A program made the translations under genes and the position numbers. DNA of 64,000 nt from JAFEBO01 sp044221315. GTDB lineage: Bacteria > Planctomycetota > Phycisphaerae > Phycisphaerales > UBA1924. The notes beneath the pieces were generated by a model that was given only the letters and a program-made list of their open reading frames with translations, did not search any database and was not told the DNA's origin. Positions 17,970-26,000 of this stretch are shown piece after piece; within the stretch, counting starts at the first letter, position 1, and each line of letters begins with the position of its first letter. Where the stretch lies: NCBI GenBank assembly GCA_044221315.1, contig JBGAPK010000004.1, positions 139,594 to 203,593 of the forward strand, in the 5' to 3' direction.

Positions 17970-18233
17970 GACGCCAAGCGTACCAACGCCAGTCGATTGT
18001 CGTCTTCTCACCGTTCGTTTGTGCGCACAAGAGCGCTCGTTTTGCTCCGATCCCAAAAAAACTTCACTTCGTGCCAGCTCCCGCCGCGGCCGTAACTTAC
18101 GACTTGCGTCCTCCACGCCCCCGCGCGCACACAAGCGCCTCTGCGCGCGCAAGCCAACGATTTTTGTCCGACGCCGCAAAATCGTCGTGTATGTTGGCCC
18201 GCGAACCGTCCCTCTTCCCTCCGGAGCAGCCAC

Positions 18234-19037
18234 ATGCACACAAGCCATGCCACACATTCAGCAAGCAACACCCCGATCGACCTCGACTTTCGCCCCGACC
18301 AGGCGCTGACAGACCAGATCATCGATCGTCTCGCCGATCCGGGCTGCCCGCTCACCCATGTCGCCGCCCACGCCGAAACTTCGATCGAAATCCTGAGTGC
18401 CTGGATGCTCCGCCCCGAAATCGCCGCCAGAATCGACGCGCTCGAATCCGCCACTGCCCGTCGCGCCCGCCTGCTCGCCGTCGGGCAGATCCACCTCGCG
18501 GCACGCACCGCCGCCCAAGTCCTCGAGGCGCAACGCAGGGCACTGAACGATTCGGTCAGTTGCTTTTTCTCCGCGCGTCAGCAACTCCGCGCCGCCGCCA
18601 TCTCGCTCTCCGCTGGCCGACTGCTTCTCAACCTCGCACGCTTCGATCCGGCCAGGACGACCGCCCCCCGCCGCGCCAGGCCTTCGATCCCATCAAACGA
18701 CCATCCGCCCGACCCGCGCTCGCAACAAACGCACGATCGGCGGCGCCATGACGCCTCGCATTCCCACCGGGTTCCCTCGCCCGCGACGGAAAGCCCCCGC
18801 CCCCCGGCCCGCGATAGCACGCCGCAGACCGGCACCGCGACCGCCAGAATCCCGTCATCTGCGCAGCCCGCTGGCCAGTTCATGCAACGCTCACCGGCGA
18901 CCGGCGCACGCAATACGGTGCCCTCTCCGCGATGGGATCGGCTGTTGGGGACGGGTGCCCTCCCACGTTCAAGCCGAACTCACCCTAATCCAGCCAGTCC
19001 TTCGCCTTCAGCCGCTCCGGCACGTACTCCTCCGTGA
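18234..19037 (+). CDS. Helical protein with possible HTH segment and disordered Pro-rich tail
   Basis: A 267-aa protein not assigned to a named family. Residues about 20-70 (DQIIDRLADPGCPLTHVAAH, then SAWMLRPEIAARIDALE) read like a helix-turn-helix, and a second helical stretch runs to about residue 135. From about 140 to the end it is Pro/Arg/Ser/Thr-rich and probably disordered. CCGGAG seven bases before ATG 18234 and strongly GC-biased third codon positions support a real gene. Its last 53 bp overlap the 3' end of top6A on the other strand. DNA binding is only a guess. Confidence 0.6.
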   Translation: MHTSHATHSASNTPIDLDFRPDQALTDQIIDRLADPGCPLTHVAAHAETSIEILSAWMLRPEIAARIDALESATARRARLLAVGQIHLAARTAAQVLEAQRRALNDSVSCFFSARQQLRAAAISLSAGRLLLNLARFDPARTTAPRRARPSIPSNDHPPDPRSQQTHDRRRHDASHSHRVPSPATESPRPPARDSTPQTGTATARIPSSAQPAGQFMQRSPATGARNTVPSPRWDRLLGTGALPRSSRTHPNPASPSPSAAPARTPP

Positions 19038-20115
19038 CATAGCTGATGTCCTTGGTGATCATCGCCTCGACTTCCATCTTGAAACCGTTGGTCAGGAGCC
19101 CCTGGATCTCCTTCTGCCACTGCTTGTTCGCCTCGAACCACGGGTACGCCGCGATTTCCTTCGCGCGCTTGATGTCATTCTCGGTGAGTTCGATCTTGAC
19201 CGCCTCGCCCAGTTCGCATTCCTTGTAGTCCTTGGCGCGGATGCCGAGGAACCTCGCTTCGGGGATCGCCAGGCGCGACGATTCGAACGCGAGCGAGATC
19301 GAGCCCTGCTTGATCACCGAGTAGATGTAGTGCCCCCACGGATCGCAATCGAGCACGCAGATGATCGGAAGTTTCAATTCCTGGTTGAGCCGCTGCAGCA
19401 GCCGCCGACAACCCCGCGGCGGCTGCCCCGCGCCGTGCGTCAAAATGCAGTTGTTCTTCTCCCAGAACCGGTCCTCGTTGAACCGGTTCCAGACCGTGCC
19501 CTTCTCGACGTGCAGGACAAACTTCGCCTCGCACTTCTTGAACTGGATGATGTCCGGCTCCACGATGCTCGGGAGGGCGTACCCGCCGCTGCCCATCCGG
19601 CGGCAGTCGATGTCATCGCCCTTGTCGGTGATCGTGATATTCCCGACCATCGAACCCCGATTCTCGGCGAAGATGTGCAGTTCCTCGCGCAGGGCGCCCA
19701 GCGTGACCTCCAAATCCTCGAGGATCGGATCGGACTCTTCCTGCGCATCAAACGTGTTTTCCTTGGTGCCCGCGACCGTGTGCTTCGCCTTGTAGAAAAC
19801 ACCTCGCAGGCTCGAGGTCTTCCCCGCCTCGATCAGGTCCTTGATCGTGCTCCCGTGCAGCATCGTCTGCATGAACTGCTTGGCCGTCTTGAGATCAAAG
19901 AGCGGCCGCTCGGCCTTGGCATCTCCCATCTCCAGGATGCCGCGCTTCTTGTTCCAGAGCGTGTTGGACTTTGCCCGCGTCGGAATGTGGAAGACGGGCT
20001 CCTTCCCGCCGAGCGTCTTCTTCGAAACCTCGTCCGCAAGACCGACGATTTTTCCGAGCGTGCGTGTGTCGCGTTCCTTCAGTTTGACAGGAGCCTTGGC
20101 TTTGGCCTTTGCCAT
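18985..20115 (-). CDS. top6A: DNA topoisomerase VI subunit A (Spo11/Top6A family)
   Basis: A 376-aa protein with both hallmarks of the type IIB DNA-cleaving subunit. The winged-helix motif TSSLRGVFYKAKHT carries the DNA-attacking Tyr at 108, and the Toprim domain has the metal-binding Glu 204 in VLHVEKG and Asp 256/258 in CVLDCDPWGHYIY. With subunit B it would form an A2B2 enzyme passing one duplex through another with ATP. A Lys-rich N-terminus precedes the core. It is the last of five minus-strand genes; subunit B is two genes upstream. Topoisomerase VI is mainly archaeal and plant and occurs in few bacteria. Confidence 0.95.
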   Translation of the reverse strand: MAKAKAKAPVKLKERDTRTLGKIVGLADEVSKKTLGGKEPVFHIPTRAKSNTLWNKKRGILEMGDAKAERPLFDLKTAKQFMQTMLHGSTIKDLIEAGKTSSLRGVFYKAKHTVAGTKENTFDAQEESDPILEDLEVTLGALREELHIFAENRGSMVGNITITDKGDDIDCRRMGSGGYALPSIVEPDIIQFKKCEAKFVLHVEKGTVWNRFNEDRFWEKNNCILTHGAGQPPRGCRRLLQRLNQELKLPIICVLDCDPWGHYIYSVIKQGSISLAFESSRLAIPEARFLGIRAKDYKECELGEAVKIELTENDIKRAKEIAAYPWFEANKQWQKEIQGLLTNGFKMEVEAMITKDISYVTEEYVPERLKAKDWLD

Positions 20116-20166
20116 GCGTTCATCCTTGAAAGCAATCCCTCATTCCATTATCACACGCCACCGCGC

Positions 20167-20970
20167 TCAGGACTTGGTCTTTGTCGGCCCAAACTTCTCC
20201 GCGAAGATCTCCTTCATCTCCGCCCACGACCGTTTGTCCGCGTTTACGTTGTAACTCACGCCCGGCACCTTGAACTTGTCCGCGTTCGGATTCGTGAACG
20301 CATGAACCGCCCCGCTGTACGCCACAAACACGTAGTCGATCCCCGCCTCCTTCATCTGGGCGTGGAATTTTTCGATCTCGCCCGGCTGCACAAACGCATC
20401 GTCCTGGCCGTGGCAGACAAGAACGGTTCCCTTGATCTTCTTGTTATCCTCGGGCTTCGCCGCCGAAACCTGCGAGGCGTGGAATGCGACGACCGCCTTC
20501 AGATCCGCCCCGGTCCGCGCCAGTTCAAGGGCAACCGTGCCGCCCATGCAGTACCCGATCGCCGCGACCTTCGACTTGTCCACGATGTTCTGATCGGTCA
20601 AAACCTTCATCCCCGCCGCGGCCCGATCGCGCCGCACCTGCGGATCCTTCGAAAGTTCACCAGCCCACTGCCCCGCCTGCTTCGCATCCTCAGTTACCTT
20701 CCCCTTGCCGTACATGTCGATCGCAAAGGCCACATACCCCAACTCGGCCAACTGTTTCGCCCGCGCCTTCGAGTAGTCGTTCATCCCCCACCACTCGGGG
20801 CACACTACGACGCCCGGCTTGGGAGTTTTCTCGGTCGCAACGGCGTCATCCCAAACCAGGAATCCCTCGAGCACTGTGTCGCCGTGCTTGTACTCGATGG
20901 CTTTGGTCTGAATAGCGGCTTGGGCCATGGGAATCAGAATAAAGGAGATCAGGGCAATGAGTGGTCGCAT
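20167..20970 (-). CDS. Dienelactone hydrolase family protein, exported
   Basis: A 267-aa alpha/beta hydrolase. The triad is visible: Cys 141 in AIGYCMGGT as nucleophile, Asp 191 in VCHGQDDAFV, and His 223 in GAVHAFTN. The Cys nucleophile is specific to the dienelactone hydrolase group. A hydrophobic N-terminus (MRPLIALISFILIPMAQA) looks like a signal peptide, so it likely acts outside the cytoplasm. The natural substrate is unknown; ester or lactone hydrolysis is inferred. AAGGAG lies eight bases before ATG 20970. It sits between the UbiA-like gene (24-bp gap) and top6A (51-bp gap), with no obvious functional link to either. Confidence 0.9.
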   Translation of the reverse strand: MRPLIALISFILIPMAQAAIQTKAIEYKHGDTVLEGFLVWDDAVATEKTPKPGVVVCPEWWGMNDYSKARAKQLAELGYVAFAIDMYGKGKVTEDAKQAGQWAGELSKDPQVRRDRAAAGMKVLTDQNIVDKSKVAAIGYCMGGTVALELARTGADLKAVVAFHASQVSAAKPEDNKKIKGTVLVCHGQDDAFVQPGEIEKFHAQMKEAGIDYVFVAYSGAVHAFTNPNADKFKVPGVSYNVNADKRSWAEMKEIFAEKFGPTKTKS

Positions 20971-20994
20971 CGAAATTCTCCTTGCAGGAAGAGT

Positions 20995-21903
20995 CTATGG
21001 AGCCATCCATTTCAAAAGAACTCCCAGAACGAGCAGTATCATGGAGACGAAGATCGCCTCCGGAAGGAACCGCACGTCGATCGTGTCGCGGATGCGTTCA
21101 GGCCGCCTCCAGCGAAGAGCGGCCATCCCCAGCAGCATTGCGATGCACCACGCCATGCGGGCCGGCATCGCCAAAGGCGTCAGAATCGGCAGCGCCAGAG
21201 CGATCCCAAGCCGACCAAGCCCGCTCCACGTCCAGACCCGCGCGGGACCCAGCGTCACCGCAAACGTGTCGGTGCGATAGTGGCGGTCGGTCTGTTCGTC
21301 GTCAATGTCGCAGAGCGCCGCATCCAGAAATATCCGCCAGGCGACGACCGCGCCCGCCAACACCAGCGTCAGCCCCCGCGCCCGGACGTCCGAGGAAAGG
21401 TCCGCAAGCCGCGGACCCGATTCCGCGGCAAGCCCGACCAAGCCCACAAAGCCGGTCATCCCGAGCGCCGCGTACGCGTTCTTGATATAGAGCCGGTCCT
21501 TAAGTCGGGCACGATGCCGACGCGGACCCGGCGCGTAGATCACGCCTGCGATCCCCGAGAAGAGAACGGCAAGCGGGATGTACCACCCAAGCCGAAAGCC
21601 GATGGCGCCGGCGGACAGCAGAAGCAGGCTGGCGATCACTCGAGCGGTTCGATCTACCCGATGCAGAAACTCGTACCGTCCGGGCTGAGCCGCGGCATCC
21701 GCAGGATCGAGCAAGTGCCGCCGGACCTTGACACGATCGAGCGCGTACACCGCAGTGGCGGTAAGCAGAACGCACACCATTGCCTCCCAACGCGGGAGCG
21801 GCAGGCCCTTGAGTGTCAGGCCCGCAAGATGGGCGAAGCAGATCAACGCCGCGAGCGCATAGAGCCCTGCCCAGAGCCCGAGATGACCGAGTGCGCGGAT
21901 CAT
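20995..21903 (-). CDS. UbiA-like prenyltransferase family membrane protein
   Basis: A 302-aa polytopic membrane protein with about eight hydrophobic helices. The second Asp-rich motif of UbiA prenyltransferases is recognisable in DAALCDIDDEQTDRHYRTDT followed by FAVTLGP. The first motif is less canonical (YALDRVKVRRHLLDPADAAA), lacking the usual NDxxDxxxD. It may be a diverged family member with altered or lost prenyl-transfer activity; the acceptor is unknown. It lies 41 bp after top6B and 24 bp before the hydrolase, inside the five-gene run. Confidence 0.7.
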   Translation of the reverse strand: MIRALGHLGLWAGLYALAALICFAHLAGLTLKGLPLPRWEAMVCVLLTATAVYALDRVKVRRHLLDPADAAAQPGRYEFLHRVDRTARVIASLLLLSAGAIGFRLGWYIPLAVLFSGIAGVIYAPGPRRHRARLKDRLYIKNAYAALGMTGFVGLVGLAAESGPRLADLSSDVRARGLTLVLAGAVVAWRIFLDAALCDIDDEQTDRHYRTDTFAVTLGPARVWTWSGLGRLGIALALPILTPLAMPARMAWCIAMLLGMAALRWRRPERIRDTIDVRFLPEAIFVSMILLVLGVLLKWMAP

Positions 21904-21944
21904 GGGACGGTCGGGAGGACCTCGGGCCCGATTTGGGAAACGGC

Positions 21945-24272
21945 TCAGAAGAGCTTGGGCCCGTCGTCCTTTGGAACGAGTTTGCCATTGATCAGAACCA
22001 TCTTGGGCTTCGACTTCGGGGGCGCCGCGGCCGGTGCCGGCTCGGGCTTCGATGCGGCCTGCTTCGGCTTGACATCCGGAACCGCCTTGGTTGCCTTGGA
22101 CGTCGAAGAGCCTCGAGATCGCCCCCGGCCCGGGCCCGATTCGATCAGTCGGGGCTGTGACTCTTCCTCAACCTCTTTCGCCCGGGCATGCACGGCCAGA
22201 GCGGCCTTTTCGGCCTTCGACTGCTTGAACACCGGCAGGTCCGAGTCCGTGCCCTTGACTCTTCCGCGAACCCCTTCGTCAAGGGAGGGAACTTGAACAG
22301 GCTGCTCGACGATGATCACGCCTTCCTGGTCGGCGGGGTCAGACTCCTCGACCTTCTTGCCCTCCTCATCGAGTTGCAGATCGGCGATGGCCGTGCGCTT
22401 CTTCGCCTGAGCCAGCATCGCGTCGTAGAGCTTCTTCGTATCGGCGCCGTTGATGGCGTTGCAGGCCTTGGCAATCTCGCCGATGTAGCGTTCGAAGACG
22501 TCGCGCCGCTCCGCCTCACGGCGCATCTTGAGCCGCTTGTTGAGGTAGGTGCCGAGCTTCCTGCCGCACTCCATGAGCGCGAGCTTCATCTCCTTGCGGA
22601 TTTCGTCGTAGTCGGCAATGGCTTCCTTGCTCTCGCTTGTGAACGGCACCCACACACTGGCCATGTGGATCATGATCACGAGCGGCCCGACCGGAACCGC
22701 CCCGCGCGGCTGCTGCAGGTCGTAGTTCCGCCAGTTCGTCTCGATGACCGCCTTGAAGCTCGAACACGCCGACTGCTGGAAGAGCAGCGGCACCCGGTTG
22801 GCAAACCGGATGACGCGGCAGGGCTCATCGGCGGGCAATTCTCCACCGAACGCGATCGCGGCTTCAACGAGGAATGGCCGCCCGCGATAGACCGCGGCCT
22901 CACGCGAGGATGCCGCATAAAACTCCGCCCGCACACCCTTGAACATGCCTTTCAAAAGCTGCTGCACGCCGATTGGCGCAAGACAATCCGTCGGCGGCGG
23001 CGGGAGCTTGGCATCCTGCAAGGCCTGGAAGAGCTTCTCGGCGGTGTCGTGATCGACATCGGCCACGCGCGTGCGGGCCGTCTTGCCGATCTTCTCGCAG
23101 AGCGTGCTCGCGGTTGCCGAACTCACCCGGCTGAATCGCTCCTGCAGGAAGTTGTACAGCGAGTGGCCGCCCTTGTCGGCCTCGGCCTCCTTGAGCATCT
23201 GAAGCAGAATGCCCAGTTCGATCCCCTTGGGGTGCGGCTGGATCTCCTTGGTTTCCGGCGGCAGGTCTTCGACAGCGCGCGGGAAAATCAGGACACCGGA
23301 TGTCTCGGTCGTTGTTGCCGGCTGCACGGGCGGAGGCACGGCGGGAACGGCTTCTGCGACGGGCTTGCCCGTTTCGTCGGCATCGGCCGTCTTGATCTTG
23401 CTGCCGCGACCCTTCAGGAGCGGAATGTCGTCCTGCTCGTCGGCGCTCACCTTCGACGGTGGAACGAACGTGAACCGCGCATGCGGATTGGCAATCGCCG
23501 TGAGTTCGAGGAACTCATCAACGCTCCCGCGCCCCTTCTGGTACCGCCCATCGAGCTCGATGCTGACGCTCGTGCCCGTCGGATACGCGGTCGCGCTGAG
23601 GAACTCGCCCTTCTCGGCAAGTTCACGCGTGCCGGGAGTCAATTGCCCGAATCGCGCGGGCGGAAAGTCTTTGGCCTCGGTGTCTTCGGTGACCTCGGCC
23701 CGGTTGGTCTTGGTGTTCATCGCCAGCTCGATGTGGTGCGCGGGCTTGCGCGAGCTGGGACGGGTGTGGATGACCATCGGCTTGCCGGTGGTGATCAGAC
23801 CGTACATGCCGGCCGCGGAGATGCCGATGCCCTGCTGGCCGCGGCTCATCTTGAGGCGATGGAATTTGCTGCCGTAGAGCAGACGACCGAAGATGTTCTC
23901 AACCTGCGTGCGGACGATGCCCGGCCCGTTGTCCACCACGGTGACCCGGTAACGACCGGACTTGGCGCTCGCGGGCCGATCGGGCTGCAGGTCCTCGATG
24001 ATGACCGTGACGTCGGGCAGGATGCCGGCCTCTTCGCACGCATCGAGGGAGTTGTCAACGGCCTCCTTCACGGTTGTGAGGAGCGCCTTGCGCGGGTTGT
24101 CGAACCCGAGCAGGTGCCGGTTCTTGGCGAAGAACTCCGAGACGGAAATATCCCGCTGCTTGGCCGCCATGGTCTCGGCGGTGGCGCGTGGTGCTTTGTT
24201 GGACTTCATCGGCTTGGTTTGGTTCGAGGAAGCCTCCCGTGGGGGCTCCTCGAGAAGCGCTGCTTGCGACAT
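21945..24272 (-). CDS. top6B: DNA topoisomerase VI subunit B
   Basis: A 775-aa ATPase subunit of topoisomerase VI. The GHKL site is clear: VKEAVDNSLDA with Glu 70 and Asn 74, VVDNGPGI with Asp 114, and the lid RGQQGIGISAAGM at 144-156. A helical H2TH-like linker (around GKTARTRVADVDHDTAEKLF) and the transducer with RVIRFANRVPLLFQQSAC follow. The last 100 or so residues are charged and Ala/Pro/Lys-rich, probably disordered. It would bind ATP, dimerise and gate the A subunit. ATG 24272 has AAGGAGG six bases upstream. It is 78 bp after the M48 gene. Confidence 0.95.
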   Translation of the reverse strand: MSQAALLEEPPREASSNQTKPMKSNKAPRATAETMAAKQRDISVSEFFAKNRHLLGFDNPRKALLTTVKEAVDNSLDACEEAGILPDVTVIIEDLQPDRPASAKSGRYRVTVVDNGPGIVRTQVENIFGRLLYGSKFHRLKMSRGQQGIGISAAGMYGLITTGKPMVIHTRPSSRKPAHHIELAMNTKTNRAEVTEDTEAKDFPPARFGQLTPGTRELAEKGEFLSATAYPTGTSVSIELDGRYQKGRGSVDEFLELTAIANPHARFTFVPPSKVSADEQDDIPLLKGRGSKIKTADADETGKPVAEAVPAVPPPVQPATTTETSGVLIFPRAVEDLPPETKEIQPHPKGIELGILLQMLKEAEADKGGHSLYNFLQERFSRVSSATASTLCEKIGKTARTRVADVDHDTAEKLFQALQDAKLPPPPTDCLAPIGVQQLLKGMFKGVRAEFYAASSREAAVYRGRPFLVEAAIAFGGELPADEPCRVIRFANRVPLLFQQSACSSFKAVIETNWRNYDLQQPRGAVPVGPLVIMIHMASVWVPFTSESKEAIADYDEIRKEMKLALMECGRKLGTYLNKRLKMRREAERRDVFERYIGEIAKACNAINGADTKKLYDAMLAQAKKRTAIADLQLDEEGKKVEESDPADQEGVIIVEQPVQVPSLDEGVRGRVKGTDSDLPVFKQSKAEKAALAVHARAKEVEEESQPRLIESGPGRGRSRGSSTSKATKAVPDVKPKQAASKPEPAPAAAPPKSKPKMVLINGKLVPKDDGPKLF

Positions 24273-24350
24273 CGCGGCCCTCCTTGGCTGCGTCGGTACG
24301 GCCCATTCTACATCGACGCGGGGCCGCGCGCCGGCTTCAGTGAACAAACG

Positions 24351-25190
24351 CTATTTCTTCAGGCCGGAGAACGACTCGCCCGGGAACAGTTCCGTGATCC
24401 ATCCCTGGATGTGCTGGATCCGGTTGCCGGGGTCGGGGTGGGTGCTCATGAACTGGGGCTGGCTCGAGCCGCCGGAGGCTTCTTTCAGGATTTCCATGAC
24501 CCGGATCATGGAGCGCGGGTCATACCCGGCCGCGTGCATGAACCGCAGTCCGAGCTTGTCGGCCTCCAGTTCATCCTCCCGGCCGTACTTCATATTGATG
24601 AAGTTGCCCACCATCGACGCCACCGCCGCGGCGGTTCGCGCTCCCTGCACCGAATCAGAACTGGCGACGCCCACCGCCTGCACCAGGCCCTGGGTGAGGC
24701 TGCTCTTGGCCATCTGGGCCGCCGAGTGGCGGGCGACGACGTGGCCCGTCTCATGGCCCAACACCCCGGCGAGCTGTCCCTCGGTTTCCAGGCGGGAGAA
24801 GAGAGCCTCCGTGATGAAAATCTGGCCCCCGGGCAGGGCAAAGGCGTTGACCGTCTTGGTGTCGGCGAGCAGGTGGTAGTCAAAGGGATACGGGATGGCC
24901 TCATTTGGGAGGGCCTGAACGATCTTCTGCCCGACCAGCTTGACGCGCTCCGTGGCTCCCCGGTCGGCGCTCAGCCCGCCGAATTCGCGTGCCATCTCCG
25001 GGGCGGACTGGAGGCCCAGGGCGACTTCCTGCTCCGGGGTAATCGCGATGTGCTGCGTGCGCCCCGTGACCGGATTGGTGGAGCTGTTGAAAAAGTAACC
25101 GCCGACCGCGATGAGCGCGATCACGGCGCCGATGATCAGGCGCGGCGGGATTCGAACCCGCGGCCGATCCATTCCGCCTCCATATCCCAT
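24351..25190 (-). CDS. M48 family zinc metalloprotease, membrane-anchored
   Basis: A 279-aa peptidase of the M48 (Ste24/HtpX/BepA-like) family. The zinc site HETGH has His 146, Glu 147 and His 150, with the third ligand Glu at 207 in REDELEADKLG. One N-terminal helix (RLIIGAVIALIAVGGYFF) anchors it, with the protease probably outside. STHPDPGNRIQHI near the C-terminus is typical of M48 proteins acting on envelope proteins. GGAGGT eight bases upstream supports ATG 25190. It is the first gene of the five-gene topoisomerase VI run. Confidence 0.92.
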   Translation of the reverse strand: MGYGGGMDRPRVRIPPRLIIGAVIALIAVGGYFFNSSTNPVTGRTQHIAITPEQEVALGLQSAPEMAREFGGLSADRGATERVKLVGQKIVQALPNEAIPYPFDYHLLADTKTVNAFALPGGQIFITEALFSRLETEGQLAGVLGHETGHVVARHSAAQMAKSSLTQGLVQAVGVASSDSVQGARTAAAVASMVGNFINMKYGREDELEADKLGLRFMHAAGYDPRSMIRVMEILKEASGGSSQPQFMSTHPDPGNRIQHIQGWITELFPGESFSGLKK

Positions 25191-25316
25191 GGCGATTACC
25201 TCCGGTCGGGAGGATACGACGCTTCACTGAAACATCTTTCAGGCACTGTCGGCGGGGCGCTGGACAAATCGGAAGAACAGGCCCGCGAGAACGCCGGCCC
25301 CGAGTTGAGAAACCAT

Positions 25317-25874
25317 TTACCAGAGAATGTGGATCGGGAACCCGTCGGCCTTGCTGACGACTCCTCCGAACGCAACGGCGGGGTTGAACGCGCCGCCGCA
25401 GATGTTCGCCGCGCCGTACGCGGAGACCGCGACGGTCATGCCGATGGCCAGTCCGTAGAAGGAATTGCCCTGGATCTTCTTCGTCGTGGCGACGTTCATG
25501 ACGACGAGGCAGAACAGAAACGTAAAGAGCACCTCGGCGATGCAGGCGTTTGCGAGCAGCACGTGTTCACCCGGGGCCGGAAGGAAGCTCCGGCCGAACA
25601 CCTTGCAGGCAACCAGGCCGCCGAGCGCACCGCCGACGAGTTGGGCGACCGCGTACGGAGCAAAGTCGCCCGCGGGGAGCGCGCCGCGCACCACAAGCGA
25701 GAGGCTGACGGCGGGGTTGAAGTGTGCGCCGGAGATCCAGCCGCCCATGTAGATGACGACCATGAGCGAGAGCCCGATGATCAAGGGGGCGAGCACGCCC
25801 CCGGCATTGACGATGAGCGCGATGAGGAGCACGAAATAGAAGGTTCCGAGCAGTTCGGTAAGGTATTTGGGCAT
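25317..25874 (-). CDS. MIP/aquaporin family channel, interrupted before the last helix
   Basis: A 185-aa channel protein with the two Asn-Pro-Ala loops at 53-55 (GAHFNPAVS) and 164-166 (GAFNPAVAF). The second lacks the Arg that normally follows NPA in the selectivity filter. The frame stops at TAA 25317 right after HILW. The next codons continue in the same frame, MVSQLGAGVLAGLFFRF and on to a TGA at 25239-25241, and read like the missing sixth helix. So an ancestral 211-aa channel appears split by one nonsense change or a sequence error. Water or small-solute transport is inferred from the family. Confidence 0.8.
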   Translation of the reverse strand: MPKYLTELLGTFYFVLLIALIVNAGGVLAPLIIGLSLMVVIYMGGWISGAHFNPAVSLSLVVRGALPAGDFAPYAVAQLVGGALGGLVACKVFGRSFLPAPGEHVLLANACIAEVLFTFLFCLVVMNVATTKKIQGNSFYGLAIGMTVAVSAYGAANICGGAFNPAVAFGGVVSKADGFPIHILW

Positions 25875-26000
25875 GGGGGCGGAGGATATCAAATCCGGGG
25901 CAGCGCACGATTGGCGCACGCCAGACAGCCTTCGCTGTCATCGAAGGCGCCTCGCCATCCGAGTGGCGCCCAATCCCGTCACTTCAAGAACGGAATCGGC

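Noticed and set aside
16215..18095. A 626-codon plus-strand frame overlapping the MFS exporter in another phase
   Set aside because: It is Arg/Pro-rich out-of-phase reading of the exporter gene and continues into the opposite zinc-ribbon gene.
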